Shown here in pieces: positions 24,907-32,911 of a stretch of 64,000 nucleotides of DNA. The notes below the pieces were generated by a model, which saw nothing but the letters and a program-made list of their open reading frames with translations, was not told the origin of the DNA and did no database searches. The stretch's first letter is position 1. The number at the start of each line of letters is the position of its first letter. The DNA is from an uncultured Bacteroidota bacterium. GTDB taxonomy: Bacteria > Bacteroidota > Bacteroidia > Chitinophagales > Chitinophagaceae. The stretch lies in NCBI GenBank assembly GCA_903824665.1, contig CAIJXT010000006.1, forward strand, positions 1 through 64,000, in the 5' to 3' direction. The position numbers and the translations under genes were made by a program.

Positions 24907-25266
24907 ATGACATTTACAACAATAGCTTTAATTGCCGCAATCGCAACGTTAGGTCTTGGATTAGGTTTTATATTTTCAAGCACTTCCATGCTAAAACAAT
25001 GGGGAATGCATGCACCCAATGAAGCCAAAGTAATGTCCCGAAGAAATGGGGCAATTTATTTGGGACTTTCAACCCTGCTATTCTTGGCACGAACAAGTAT
25101 GCCAACAACAGAGTCTATTACCATTGGAGGAGCAGTCATCACAGGGCTTTTAGCTATTTCAGGCTTGTATGAATTTAGCTGTGGTCGTGTTAGCAAAGGA
25201 ATTTTGGTGTCAACGGTGGTAGAAACTCTTATCACTATTGGTTTTCTTTCATCTTTAATGAAATAA
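24907..25266 (+). CDS. Small integral membrane protein (four predicted helices)
   Basis: This 119-aa protein is composed of four hydrophobic segments (about residues 3-25, 45-63, 70-90, 95-117) separated by short loops with R-R-N and C-G-R. ATG 24907 is chosen because the earlier ATG at 24844 lies inside the NmrA-like gene and its first 21 residues are polar. The family is not recognised; the size and topology resemble DoxX/DUF4345-like proteins. It lies 16 bases after the previous gene. Confidence 0.7.
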   Translation: MTFTTIALIAAIATLGLGLGFIFSSTSMLKQWGMHAPNEAKVMSRRNGAIYLGLSTLLFLARTSMPTTESITIGGAVITGLLAISGLYEFSCGRVSKGILVSTVVETLITIGFLSSLMK

Positions 25267-25271
25267 TAAAC

Positions 25272-26204
25272 ATGAATAAATATAATATTCATAATGACTT
25301 TGCTTTCCTTCGGTTTGTTCCAAACACCAAGAAATGGATGGTTCCTGCTTTTAACTTGTTGTTTAAGAGGCATTTTAACTCAACCAAAGCACCACAAAAC
25401 ATTGAAATAGATTCACATCAAATAAAAGGTTTTGAGAACAAAGACATTGAAGTCATAGTTTTTAGGCCTCGAAACATACAAACCGATGCACCTTGTTTGG
25501 TGTATTGCCACGGTGGTGGCTTTTTTATCGAAGCTGCACAAGTACACAAAAAGATGATGTTTGAATATGCCCCCAAAGCCAATTGCATAATTGTCTTTCC
25601 ACATTATCGAGTGAGCTTAAACTATCCATTTCCGACAAGTTTGGAAGACTGTTATGCGGCCTTAAAGTGGACGAATGACAATACAAAAATGCTTGGAATT
25701 GACAAAAATAAAATTGCCATTGGTGGCGATAGTGCTGGAGGAAATTTAGCGGCTTGTGTTGCTCAAATGGCTTTAGACCGACAAGAAATAAATTTGTGTT
25801 TTCAATTATTGGTCTATCCAGTTTGCGACCATACATTAAGCACTGTATCTATGCAGGTATTTCAAGACACACCACTTTGGAATGCACCAAGCTCAAAACT
25901 AATGTGGGATGTTTATTTGAAAGGCAAAGAAATAAATAACTTGCCAAAATATGTTTCACCTTTACAAAGAACAGACTTGAACGGATTACCACCGACTTAT
26001 ATTGAAACTGCTGAATTTGACTGTTTGCGTGACGAAGGACTTTTGTATGCACAAAAACTAAAAGACTCGAATGTTCAAGTTGAATTAAACCAGACAAAAG
26101 GTACAATTCACGCCTATGACATCATCGAAACTAGCAGTATAACGCAAGATAGTATTCAGCGTCGAGTGATTGCATTAAGGCAAGCGTTCAGTGGGCAGAA
26201 ATAA
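25272..26204 (+). CDS. Alpha/beta hydrolase of the HSL (hormone-sensitive lipase-like) family
   Basis: This 310-aa esterase has the oxyanion motif H-G-G-G-F in YCHGGGFFIEAA, nucleophile elbow G-D-S-A-G-G, catalytic Asp in EFDCLRDEG and His in GTIHAYD. Length and motif spacing are normal for the family, and no signal peptide is visible. It is third in the MerR-linked operon, 5 bases after the membrane protein. It should hydrolyse short-chain esters; the natural substrate is unknown. Confidence 0.9.
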   Translation: MNKYNIHNDFAFLRFVPNTKKWMVPAFNLLFKRHFNSTKAPQNIEIDSHQIKGFENKDIEVIVFRPRNIQTDAPCLVYCHGGGFFIEAAQVHKKMMFEYAPKANCIIVFPHYRVSLNYPFPTSLEDCYAALKWTNDNTKMLGIDKNKIAIGGDSAGGNLAACVAQMALDRQEINLCFQLLVYPVCDHTLSTVSMQVFQDTPLWNAPSSKLMWDVYLKGKEINNLPKYVSPLQRTDLNGLPPTYIETAEFDCLRDEGLLYAQKLKDSNVQVELNQTKGTIHAYDIIETSSITQDSIQRRVIALRQAFSGQK

Positions 26205-26337
26205 CGACGGGCGACGGCGGTTTGAAGTAATCGCAGGTGATATTCTTCGCATGAACATTTGCGCTATTCTTGAAGTGTGGACTCGTAGTATGATTGCATT
26301 ATTGCATTTAACGGCATTACTATGTCTTACTTGTAAC
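26205..26337. other. Spacer after the hydrolase gene
   Basis: No gene or repeat is seen before the palindromic element begins. Confidence 0.4.
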
Positions 26338-26536
26338 ACAACTTACAGCTATTATCTCCACCAATTTTTTCAAATCTTCAATGAAAAGGTTCGAGAAAAG
26401 TCCCAACGGGTTCACTAAAATGCAAAAGCCGCTACTGAAGCGGCTTTTGCTTTTTAGTGAATTTGCATTCTCGAACCATTTCAATAAATTATTTCCAACA
26501 GTCAATAATCTTCATTGATTTTAGTGCTCCCAAAAT
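26338..26536. repeat. Palindromic repeat element, copy 2
   Basis: It corresponds to 23560-23752 with scattered substitutions. The hairpin GCAAAAGCCGCT/AGCGGCTTTTGC (26422-26450) has the loop in the opposite orientation to copy 1, and outer arms GGTTCGAGAA/TTCTCGAACC are perfect here. Confidence 0.75.
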
Positions 26537-26755
26537 CAGGGAATGCATCAGACTTTACAAGTTTTCTGTGCTATTTCTTACCTCGTCTGTAAATCCTGCC
26601 GATTATTCCATTTGGGTAATGCCAATATGTGGGCCCTTAATAACATTTCGCGCGTAGAAGCAGGAGGGCTTTTGAAACATAACCTTGTTATACCCTTAGA
26701 TTTTTAAGTTGAGCTACAAATGGTTTTTAGTAAGGGTAAATTAAAGTAAAATTCG
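26537..26755. other. Spacer with no gene
   Basis: About 220 bases lie between the palindromic element and the second lipoprotein module. A short minus-strand frame (HYPNGIIGRIYRRGKK) may be a protein scrap; nothing else is seen. Confidence 0.35.
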
Positions 26756-27820
26756 CTCGTCTGCGTGCCTTAAATTCCTCGAACGATGACAGAATCTGCC
26801 TGCCTACTTATGCATGTTGTTATGACCGGTGCATTCCTATTATTTATCCTCTTTACTAAATACTACATCAAGAACAAAAACAGATTTAGAACCATCAGCA
26901 GGTGTAAAAGATATGGTTGATATCGCTACCCTGTAGTATGGATCAAAGTGATCGAAGATTTTTCCAATGCATTTTTCCGAACCTTTTGAGTATTGCGATT
27001 CCCATTTATCATCTTTTATTGAACTTGTGTCGGCGAAAATAGGATGAACCAAATTTAATAATCTTCGATACTCCATCTCAACACTGTCTTTATTGGAAAA
27101 GAAGTATTTACACTGTAACCCCATAGGATGTTTATTAAAATCCTCTTGCCCTCCTTTTTCAGTAACCAGAGCGGCATTGCCATAAAACAACATAACTTGA
27201 ATTGAGTCAGGGTTAGATTTAATCAGACCTTTGTCTGTTGTAATACCTTTGAAAAAGGAAGAGGGTTTGAAATTATTGAAAGTAGTGTCTGTTAAAATAA
27301 ATCTCTTATCATTTACAATTACTTCACGAAGGTCTAAACGGGATTTTTCGAGAGGAAGGTTGTAAAAAACACTTTCGATAATCGGATGAACTTGTTTGGT
27401 CTGCACTGTGTCATCCGTTTGAGTTGTTTCTTGGGTTTGTGGATTTTTAGTCTCAACATTACAAGCTGTCGTCCCAAAAGCTGCTGTCAATGTCGTAATA
27501 GTTAAAATTAAAATTATTTTCTTCATCGTCCTAATGGTTTTACGTTGTCTGTATGGTCGTCATAGCATTGGGCATGACGTATTCGGCGCTCGCGTTCGGC
27601 TGGTTTAGAACAGTCAAACCTTTCTACACTGTATTGACGAGAACCAGGTAATCACCGTTAGCAGCAATATAAATATTATATTTTATCATGTCATTTTCCT
27701 AGAGTTGCACAGACGCTCTTTGCGGTTGAACTGTCGAATTTTTCTATCGCTTTATCAAATATAGCCATGTTATAAACAATCAAACCTAGATGCGATTTTT
27801 TAAATGTTTTAGTCCTTGCT
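26756..27820. repeat. Duplicated lipoprotein module, copy 2
   Basis: It matches 12961-13903, with an extra segment of about 110 bases (27620-27735) upstream of the gene. The bases on either side of the extra segment (GAACAGTCAAACCTTTCTA and GAACTGTCGAATTTTTCTA) are similar, so it may come from a short duplication. The left border CGTCTGCGTG is the same in both copies. Confidence 0.7.
26840..27526 (-). CDS. Lipoprotein, 228 aa, copy 2
   Basis: It is nearly identical to the protein at 13043-13729, same length, signal (MKKIILILTITTLTAAFG then T-T-A-C) and internal sequence. Substitutions are scattered and mostly conservative, with the most change in the C-terminal 80 residues. Both copies keep their full frame, so neither has obviously decayed. 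It is exported and probably lipid-anchored. The family is not recognised. Confidence 0.75.
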   Translation of the reverse strand: MKKIILILTITTLTAAFGTTACNVETKNPQTQETTQTDDTVQTKQVHPIIESVFYNLPLEKSRLDLREVIVNDKRFILTDTTFNNFKPSSFFKGITTDKGLIKSNPDSIQVMLFYGNAALVTEKGGQEDFNKHPMGLQCKYFFSNKDSVEMEYRRLLNLVHPIFADTSSIKDDKWESQYSKGSEKCIGKIFDHFDPYYRVAISTISFTPADGSKSVFVLDVVFSKEDK

Positions 27821-27899
27821 CTACATAAGTATCTAAGCAGACCATACTTTGCAAAAGAAAATAGTCGTTATGTACATAGTCGAAAATTTAGGTTGATTA

Positions 27900-27970
27900 A
27901 TTAATGGCTACAATTTCTGCCAGTTTTTTCAAATCTTCAATGAAAAGGTTCGAGAAAAGTCCCAACGGGA
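27900..27970. repeat. Palindromic repeat element, partial copy 3
   Basis: Only the left half is present (up to CCCAACGGG); sequence then switches to a pair of terminator-like hairpins. On the minus strand it reads PLGLFSNLFIEDLKKLAEIV before a stop. Confidence 0.65.
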
Positions 27971-27982
27971 CCACCATTAGAG

Positions 27983-28018
27983 AGCGGGGTGCGGCGAAAG
28001 GGTGCGATCCGCTTTTTT
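27983..28018 (+). terminator. Terminator-like hairpin 1
   Basis: AGCGG ... CCGCT closes a 21-base loop region (GGTGCGGCGAAAGGGTGCGAT) followed by six T. The loop resembles that of hairpin 2. Confidence 0.55.
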
Positions 28019-28033
28019 ATTACATTAACTTGG

Positions 28034-28070
28034 ACGGAGTGCGACGAAAGTTTGTACTCCGTTCTTTTTT
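28034..28070 (+). terminator. Terminator-like hairpin 2
   Basis: ACGGAGT/ACTCCGT with a loop containing GCGACGAAAG, followed by TCTTTTTT. It is a diverged tandem copy of hairpin 1. Confidence 0.6.
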
Positions 28071-28094
28071 GCCTTTTATAGTTGGTTGCACACG

Positions 28095-28222
28095 GAATTG
28101 CGCACTTTTTCCGGATTTTTTGTGTAAAGGGCAGTTTTGAGTTATCTATTTGACATCCAACTACTTATAAAATAACTGATAGTACATTTTTGCGCAAAAA
28201 TTGCGCAGTTGTTGCCTGCCGC
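28095..28222. repeat. Direct repeat with TGCGCA dyad, copy 1 (about 128 bp)
   Basis: It starts GAATTGCGCACTTT, includes ACTTATAAAAT and ends TTTTTGCGCAAAAATTGCGC then AGTTGTTGCCTGC. The end contains the dyad TGCGCA-AAAAT-TGCGCA. It recurs 214 bases to the right. No gene is present in the surrounding 1.4 kb. Confidence 0.7.
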
Positions 28223-28308
28223 AGCGGAGCTTGATACCGAAATAGGGTTACATAAAGATGGCGGAATGGAGTGATACATGGTGTAAGGGTTTTACAGGGT
28301 TGATTATA

Positions 28309-28433
28309 GAATTGCGCACTTTCTGGTGATTTTTTGGGTAAAAGGTATATTTAATCTATTTATTTGGTTTTCAATTACTTATAAAATATGTTGCCGTACA
28401 TTTTTGCGCAAAAATTGCGCAGTTGTTGCCTGC
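28309..28433. repeat. Direct repeat with TGCGCA dyad, copy 2
   Basis: Same order of blocks as copy 1 with most change in the middle; the first 12 bases and the last 38 bases are almost identical. No terminal target duplication is evident. Confidence 0.7.
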
Positions 28434-28723
28434 GGCGCTTTTGTGACCGGTATGGTGCGGCTACGAAAACGGAGATAGCCAGGCGGGTTTGCTGACCTAA
28501 ATTTCGGTTTGATAATTGACTACGGCAAAATATATGTTTATGACACTACAGAATGCGCTCTACCATAAGCAGCCTGCTGCATATGACAAAAATTGATAGC
28601 CGCTGTGGGTGCGGGTTTGGGCATCATTTTCTACTTTTTTGGGTAGTGGTGTTTGGTGGTAGGAGAACAGGTTAGTTGCAGATATGGATGATCGGCGATA
28701 ATAAGGTATTAAACGAGGTGATT

Positions 28724-28774
28724 GGCAATCAGAGATTGCCAGCCGCGGTGACGTTGTGTGACACTACGCCAAGC
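28724..28774. repeat. Double-hairpin repeat, copy 1 (51 bp)
   Basis: GGCAATC-AGA-GATTGCC is followed by AGCCGCGGTGACGT and a second imperfect hairpin (GTTGTG-TGA-CACTAC). It is followed directly by a REP-like unit. The second copy is at 29188-29238. Confidence 0.65.
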
Positions 28775-28777
28775 GGT

Positions 28778-28828
28778 GTATTATCTGCCCTATTCGAGGC
28801 TATTGGTGAGGAACACCAACAGCGGCGG
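28778..28828. repeat. REP-like unit, short (copy a)
   Basis: It contains the conserved lead TATTATCTGCCCTA-TCGAGG and the hairpin CTATTGGTG-AGGAA-CACCAACAG (28800-28822), then CGGCGG. Confidence 0.7.
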
Positions 28829-28835
28829 CAAGCGG

Positions 28836-28946
28836 TGTATTATCTGACCTACTCGAGGCTGTTGGTGAGGAACACCAACAGCGGCGGTGGGATAAAATCA
28901 TGCTAAGGAAAATCATTGAACTTTTAAACACCAAAAAAGGCAGAAA
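28836..28946. repeat. REP-like unit (copy b)
   Basis: Hairpin CTGTTGGTG-AGGAA-CACCAACAG at 28859-28881, followed by CGGCGG, AAAATCATTGAACTTTTAAA and CACC ... AAAGGCAGAAA. It is in tandem with copy a. Confidence 0.75.
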
Positions 28947-29187
28947 CCGATGTACACCAACAAAGGCAGAAACATGGCTGTAGCTAAACGGTGCGTTGCC
29001 GGAAAATGTACTAGTAAAGCTGTAAGAAAAAAATGAAGTGCAAAATGGGCAATGCCCGAGGGCGACCACAACGATGAAAGACTATGCCTTTGGTGGTTTT
29101 GCGGATGCAAAGGTAGGTGAAAAGGATGAAAGTGCCAAAAATGGATTGATGGGGAGGCTGTTAGCGACGATATGACTATAGGTGGTA

Positions 29188-29238
29188 GGCAATCAGAGAT
29201 TGCCAGCCGCGGTGACGTAGTGAGACACTACGCCAAGC
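29188..29238. repeat. Double-hairpin repeat, copy 2 (51 bp)
   Basis: Differs from 28724-28774 at two bases; the second hairpin GTAGTG-AGA-CACTAC is perfect here. It is followed by the long form of the REP unit. Confidence 0.65.
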
Positions 29239-29239
29239 T

Positions 29240-29385
29240 AAGAACAGCAACAGAGGCGTAAATAAGGGCAGAACAGTGGCGACGAGAAACATCGGGTCTA
29301 CCATTCCCTTTATTCTCTGACGTATTATCTGCCCTACTCGAGGCTGTTGGTGAGGAACACCAACAGCGGCGGCGGGAATCACCGG
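29240..29385. repeat. REP-like unit, long form lacking the 3' tail (copy c)
   Basis: Starts AGAACAGCAACAGAGGCGTA, includes GTGGCGACGAGAAACATCGG and the hairpin at 29344-29366, and ends after CGGCGGCGGG. Confidence 0.7.
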
Positions 29386-29408
29386 GTACTGTCTGAATTT
29401 GAATTTTT

Positions 29409-29630
29409 TTAAGTTTTGGGGTTGCCGTTATCTATTATACTGTCTATCTCATTTGATGGAGTGCCCTGGTTCAACAACATTTTTTTTAGCAGTCGTATTT
29501 GAACCAGACTTTGTTGATTTTGCTCCCGGAGTGAGTAAATTATTTTATCGATACCAAAAATCCACCGAGTTATTAAGACGGCACCAATAAAAAGGAAAAC
29601 ACAAACTATTATCATTCCTATATACTCCAT
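29409..29630 (-). CDS. Small membrane protein with coiled-coil tail, 73 aa
   Basis: The protein has one N-terminal transmembrane helix (MEYIGMIIVCVFLFIGAVLI), then a polar helical part (SLREQNQQSLVQIRLLKKML) and a short tail. The frame is clean in DNA otherwise full of repeats, and lies between two REP units. Short single-span proteins of this shape are common in Bacteroidota, but no family is recognised. Confidence 0.45.
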   Translation of the reverse strand: MEYIGMIIVCVFLFIGAVLITRWIFGIDKIIYSLREQNQQSLVQIRLLKKMLLNQGTPSNEIDSIIDNGNPKT

Positions 29631-29711
29631 GATTCTGTCAATTTTTAAGTGACTAAAGTTATGTATCTATTATTAAACCTGAATTTCCTGTAACTAATTT
29701 GTCTTTAATAT

Positions 29712-29983
29712 TTTCGCCTTTGCTGGTGTTCTTTCTGCACAATGAAACTCTATGTGTTTGGTAATGTTATGTAACCCTACTCTGTTTGTCAGGAACAGCA
29801 ACAGAGGCGTAAATAAGGGCAAAACGGTGGCGACGAGAAACATCGTGTCTAGCATTCCCTCTTTTCTCTGACGTATTATCTGCCCTACTCGAGGCTGTTG
29901 GTGAGGAACACCAACAGCGGCGGCGGGACAAATATCATGCTAAGCAAAATCATTGAACTTTTTAACACCAACAAAGGCAGAAA
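29712..29983. repeat. REP-like unit, full long form (copy d)
   Basis: About 270 bases are shared with 31732-32005: a 5' part (TTTCGCC ... GTGTTTGGTAA), AACAGCAACAGAGGCGTAAA, GTGGCGACGAGAAACATCG, the hairpin at 29895-29917, and the tail to CACCAACAAAGGCAGAAA. No gene is present between 29631 and 30092. Confidence 0.75.
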
Positions 29984-30092
29984 TAATCAAAACTATCAAA
30001 TTTTAGTGCATTTTTTTCGAGATATTGCATTCAGCGCCGGGTAGCAAAGAATGCTAGCCGTGTCGAAACAGCGAGGCCCTGGACTCAGCGGA

Positions 30093-30800
30093 TTATTTTT
30101 TTTCTCTTCTTTCGTTCTTTTCTCTTCTACGAATTAACACATCAGCCTTTTCTTCTATCTCGTATAGCGAGTCAAGAACGTTCTCAATAATTTCAATAGC
30201 AGTACGTAAAACCTTTTTGCTAGGCGCGTCATTGTCATGAAGGGCAGAATTTCCTAAGTATCGATGCTCATGGAGAATTTTCGTTTGCTTCAGGGTAAGA
30301 AACCCTTTTTCATATAATCCATTTATCTTTCCAACTAATTTTGTGCTTGTTACCGTAATTCGAATTCCTTTCCTCACTTCTTCTACTTGTCCACCGCCAA
30401 CGCCTTCTTGTCTACATATTGCTTCAATGACAGCCCGTATCCCAGCAGCACACAATATATTTAGACCATAATTGTATGCATCAACTGTTTCACGAAAAAT
30501 ACTCCTTACAACAATTGGAACATTGAAAAAATCCCTAATCCCGATTGCGCCATCTTTTCTTATCGGATAGTATTTCACATTTTCCAAAAACTCGCCGCTT
30601 TCTTCATCGCGATCATGTGAATTTCCTGATACATGCTTGAACGAAACAGCCTCACAACCCAAGCACCTTATGATTTCCCACGAATCCCAGAAAGATATTT
30701 GAAATACGTCATCCGATACGCTAGATTTCAATTCTTTAAGTGGCTGGTGGTTCGTTTGCCTTTTACAAGTGTTACAATATGCTTTGGGGAAGTCTGACAT
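30093..30800 (-). CDS. DUF4145 domain protein
   Basis: This 235-aa protein has an N-terminal zinc-binding pair C-N-T-C and a second pair in RCLGCEAVSF (residues about 8-55). The DUF4145 helical core follows (AYNYGLNILCAAGIRAVIEA, ICRQEG) with the C-terminal H-R-Y-L-G-N-S-A-L-H-D segment and a lysine/arginine-rich tail. DUF4145 is often found in or beside restriction and other defence genes, but here it stands alone among REP repeats. Function unknown. Confidence 0.85.
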   Translation of the reverse strand: MSDFPKAYCNTCKRQTNHQPLKELKSSVSDDVFQISFWDSWEIIRCLGCEAVSFKHVSGNSHDRDEESGEFLENVKYYPIRKDGAIGIRDFFNVPIVVRSIFRETVDAYNYGLNILCAAGIRAVIEAICRQEGVGGGQVEEVRKGIRITVTSTKLVGKINGLYEKGFLTLKQTKILHEHRYLGNSALHDNDAPSKKVLRTAIEIIENVLDSLYEIEEKADVLIRRREKNERREKK

Positions 30801-31042
30801 AGAAATTTATTTTCAATATGCGAATTTTTGTGATGGAGCAGAAAAGCAAGAGAACAATTTTGTCATTGTTCTTATTTTAGATCACAACCAGTCACCAAAT
30901 GGATGATAATGTTAGGTATTGGGTAAACGACATTTATTTATTCATCTTTTAGTTTTTGTTTTTCAAGTCCATTTGCAATAGCTTTTAGATGTCTTAGTCT
31001 GACTGTTTTATCGCCTACTGATAATCATTTTTTTCGCTCGAC

Positions 31043-31585
31043 TCACAATTGCTTAACGACCCAATTATATTCATAACCAGGTCTTGTTTCTCCAGTCTGG
31101 TAAATCGTAAATCCTCGTTTTAAAAATGGTGATAAAGAATGAATATTCCATGTCTCAATACAAGCTATCGCCACTTGGCTGGGAAGAGTATATGCAATTA
31201 ACGCATCAATCATTTCACCATATAACCCATGCTGCCTATACATTTTTTCAACACATCCCCGTGATAAAATGATTGAATTTTGGAGCAAAAACTCTTTCGA
31301 CATTTTTGTATGATCAATCAATTTATCCGAAAAATACAAATAATCATATATGTATTCACCCGCAGATCGAGGATAATTGCGAAAAGTGCCAATGATTTCA
31401 CCAAACTCGTTTTCAGCAATTAAAATTATGGCTTCCTTTTTGTCGTATGGATCAATAAAATATTTTCCTTCAACGATAAAACGACAATCATTTAATTCGT
31501 CACCAAAAACTCTTTTACGAAGTTCATACGCCCTACTTTTATCTTCTTCTGTTTCTGCAATACTAATTTTGTAACGGACTTCCAT
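31043..31585 (-). CDS. GNAT-like acyltransferase
   Basis: This 180-aa protein opens YKISIAETEEDKSRAYELRK then RVFGDE, the start of GNAT and autoinducer-synthase-like folds. IILIAENEFGEIIGTFRNYP gives the central strands. ILSRGCVEKMYRQHGLYGEM replaces the acetyl-CoA loop (R-x-x-G-x-G/A) with a diverged version (Y-R-Q-H-G-L). It may be an N-acetyl- or N-acyltransferase. It stands alone with its own clear promoter. Confidence 0.7.
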   Translation of the reverse strand: MEVRYKISIAETEEDKSRAYELRKRVFGDELNDCRFIVEGKYFIDPYDKKEAIILIAENEFGEIIGTFRNYPRSAGEYIYDYLYFSDKLIDHTKMSKEFLLQNSIILSRGCVEKMYRQHGLYGEMIDALIAYTLPSQVAIACIETWNIHSLSPFLKRGFTIYQTGETRPGYEYNWVVKQL

Positions 31586-31603
31586 ATTTAGTAAGATTGA
31601 TTA

Positions 31604-31634
31604 CAAAAATAGTAAGATAAACAGGCAAACCAAA
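31604..31634 (-). promoter_or_regulatory. Promoter of the GNAT-like gene
   Basis: On the minus strand TTTG (31634-31631), exactly 19 bases, and TATTTTTG (31611-31604) fit the Bacteroidota consensus. The transcript would start about 14 bases before ATG 31585. Confidence 0.65.
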
Positions 31635-31650
31635 TGTCACTTTTTCGCCG

Positions 31651-31673
31651 TTGTTGGTGTTTTACACCGACAA
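31651..31673. repeat. Isolated REP-like hairpin
   Basis: TTGTTGGTG-TTTTA-CACCGACAA, the same stem family as the REP units but with one mismatch and no flanking unit. Confidence 0.5.
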
Positions 31674-31731
31674 TTAATATAGGATAGGTATGGCCGAAGC
31701 ACCTGCCACAAATATGCAATGAGGCATTTTT

Positions 31732-32005
31732 TTTCGCCGTTTCTGGATTTCTTTCTTCACAACGACACTCTAAGTGTTTGGTAAAGGTATGTTATCCTCC
31801 TCTTTTGGTCAGGGACAGCAACAGAGGCGTAAATACGGGCAGAACAGTGGCGACGAGAAACATCGGGTCTACCATTCCCTTTTTTCTCCGACGTATTACC
31901 TGCCCTACTCGAGGCTGTTGGTGAGGAACACCAACAGCGGCGGCGGGATAAATATCATACTAAGGAAAATCATTGAACTTTTGAACACCAACAAAGGCGC
32001 AAATA
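31732..32005. repeat. REP-like unit, full long form (copy e)
   Basis: It matches copy d; the hairpin is at 31915-31937. It lies about 150 bases before the transposase gene. Confidence 0.75.
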
Positions 32006-32033
32006 TGTAAACTTGAACTGATTTTTTTACACC

Positions 32034-32058
32034 GTTGTTGGTGTTCTTCACCAACAAC
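32034..32058. repeat. REP-like hairpin upstream of the RAYT gene
   Basis: GTTGTTGGTG-TTCTT-CACCAACAAC, a perfect 10-bp stem 100 bases before the transposase start; its loop differs from that of the main units. Confidence 0.65.
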
Positions 32059-32158
32059 TGTTGATGGCTATCCCTAGCAGCTGCCGCTGGGAAAACCTGC
32101 AGCGGATGTATAAAGAGGTCACTTTTGTCATTTCCGTAACTCTATTTATCTTCATCTA

Positions 32159-32677
32159 ATGGCCTCATCCCGCAGATATGAAGTTGACTATTTTACAGCT
32201 ACTATTCTGGAATGGAAATTTCTCCTCTCAAACGATTTGTATAAAGACATTATAGTAGGCAGCATACGTCATTTAGTAATGGAGAAAAGAATTACGATGC
32301 ATGCATTCGTCGTCATGAATAATCACATGCATTTCCTGTGGCATACGCTTCATCCCAACAAAAAAGAGGATGTGCAGCGCGATCTGCTGAAATTTACCGC
32401 TCAGATGATGATAAAAGACCTCAGGAATAACAACACTGTTCTCTTGCAGGAATTTTATGTGGGTGCTAAAGACAGGAAATATCAGATATGGGAGCGGAAC
32501 CCACTGACTGTACCGATATGGAGTGAACAGGTATTGAAACAGAAACTAGACTACATTCACAACAACCCGGTGAAAGCAGGTTTGTGTGCCAGAGCAGAAG
32601 ATTACAAATACAGCACGGCGGCATTTTATGGCGGAGGCGAGGATGCCTTCGGCTTCATTACACCGATGTTTTTGTAG
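32159..32677 (+). CDS. REP-associated tyrosine transposase (RAYT, Y1/HUH family)
   Basis: This 172-aa protein has the HUH metal motif H-M-H in VVMNNHMHFLWHTL (about residue 55-60), preceded by the strand MHAFVVMN. The RAYT signature QKLDYIHNNPVKAGL is near residue 140, followed by DYKYSTAAFYGGG. These enzymes nick and join single-stranded DNA at REP hairpins. Candidate catalytic tyrosines are in RKYQIW and LDYIHNN; which acts is not certain. The gene is bracketed by hairpins of the same stem (32034-32058 and 32768-32790), so gene and repeats form a REP/RAYT system. Length is normal, so it may be active. Confidence 0.88.
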   Translation: MASSRRYEVDYFTATILEWKFLLSNDLYKDIIVGSIRHLVMEKRITMHAFVVMNNHMHFLWHTLHPNKKEDVQRDLLKFTAQMMIKDLRNNNTVLLQEFYVGAKDRKYQIWERNPLTVPIWSEQVLKQKLDYIHNNPVKAGLCARAEDYKYSTAAFYGGGEDAFGFITPMFL

Positions 32678-32686
32678 GGTCTTAAC

Positions 32687-32850
32687 TACCCTACTCGAGG
32701 CTGTTGACGAGAATCACCGGGTCTAGTATTCCGTTTTTCTGTGGCGTATTATCTGCCCTACTCGAGGCTGTTGGTGAGGAACACCAACAGCGGCGGCGGG
32801 ATAGATATCACGCTAAGGAAAATCATTGAACTTTTGAACACCAACAACAG
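32687..32850. repeat. REP-like units downstream of the RAYT gene (copy f, composite)
   Basis: A truncated unit (TACCCTACTCGAGGCTGTTG) is fused to the ACGAGAATCACCGGGTCTAG part of the next, which ends with a full hairpin at 32768-32790 and the usual tail. The junction shows recombination between units. Confidence 0.7.
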
Positions 32851-32856
32851 CGGTAT

Positions 32857-32884
32857 AAAAAAAGCCGGGGCACACGCCCCGGCT
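32857..32884 (-). terminator. Terminator of the cyclophilin operon
   Basis: AGCCGGGGC-ACAC-GCCCCGGCT; on the minus strand it is followed by a T run. It lies 28 bases beyond the cyclophilin stop. Confidence 0.85.
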
Positions 32885-32911
32885 CCTGATATTGTGCTGG
32901 TATTGTATAGA

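Noticed and set aside
28800..29069. Minus-strand open frame of 89 codons
   Set aside because: It lies across REP hairpins and reads as serine/phenylalanine-rich low-complexity sequence; similar frames recur at other REP copies.
29050..29172. Short plus-strand coding fragment (MKDYAFGGFADAKVGEKDES)
   Set aside because: About 35 codons with no recognisable family and no upstream continuation; kept out for lack of support.
28724..32850. CRISPR array
   Set aside because: The repeats are long, irregularly spaced, composite and hairpin-rich, spacers are not of uniform size, and no cas gene is present. REP/RAYT explains them better.
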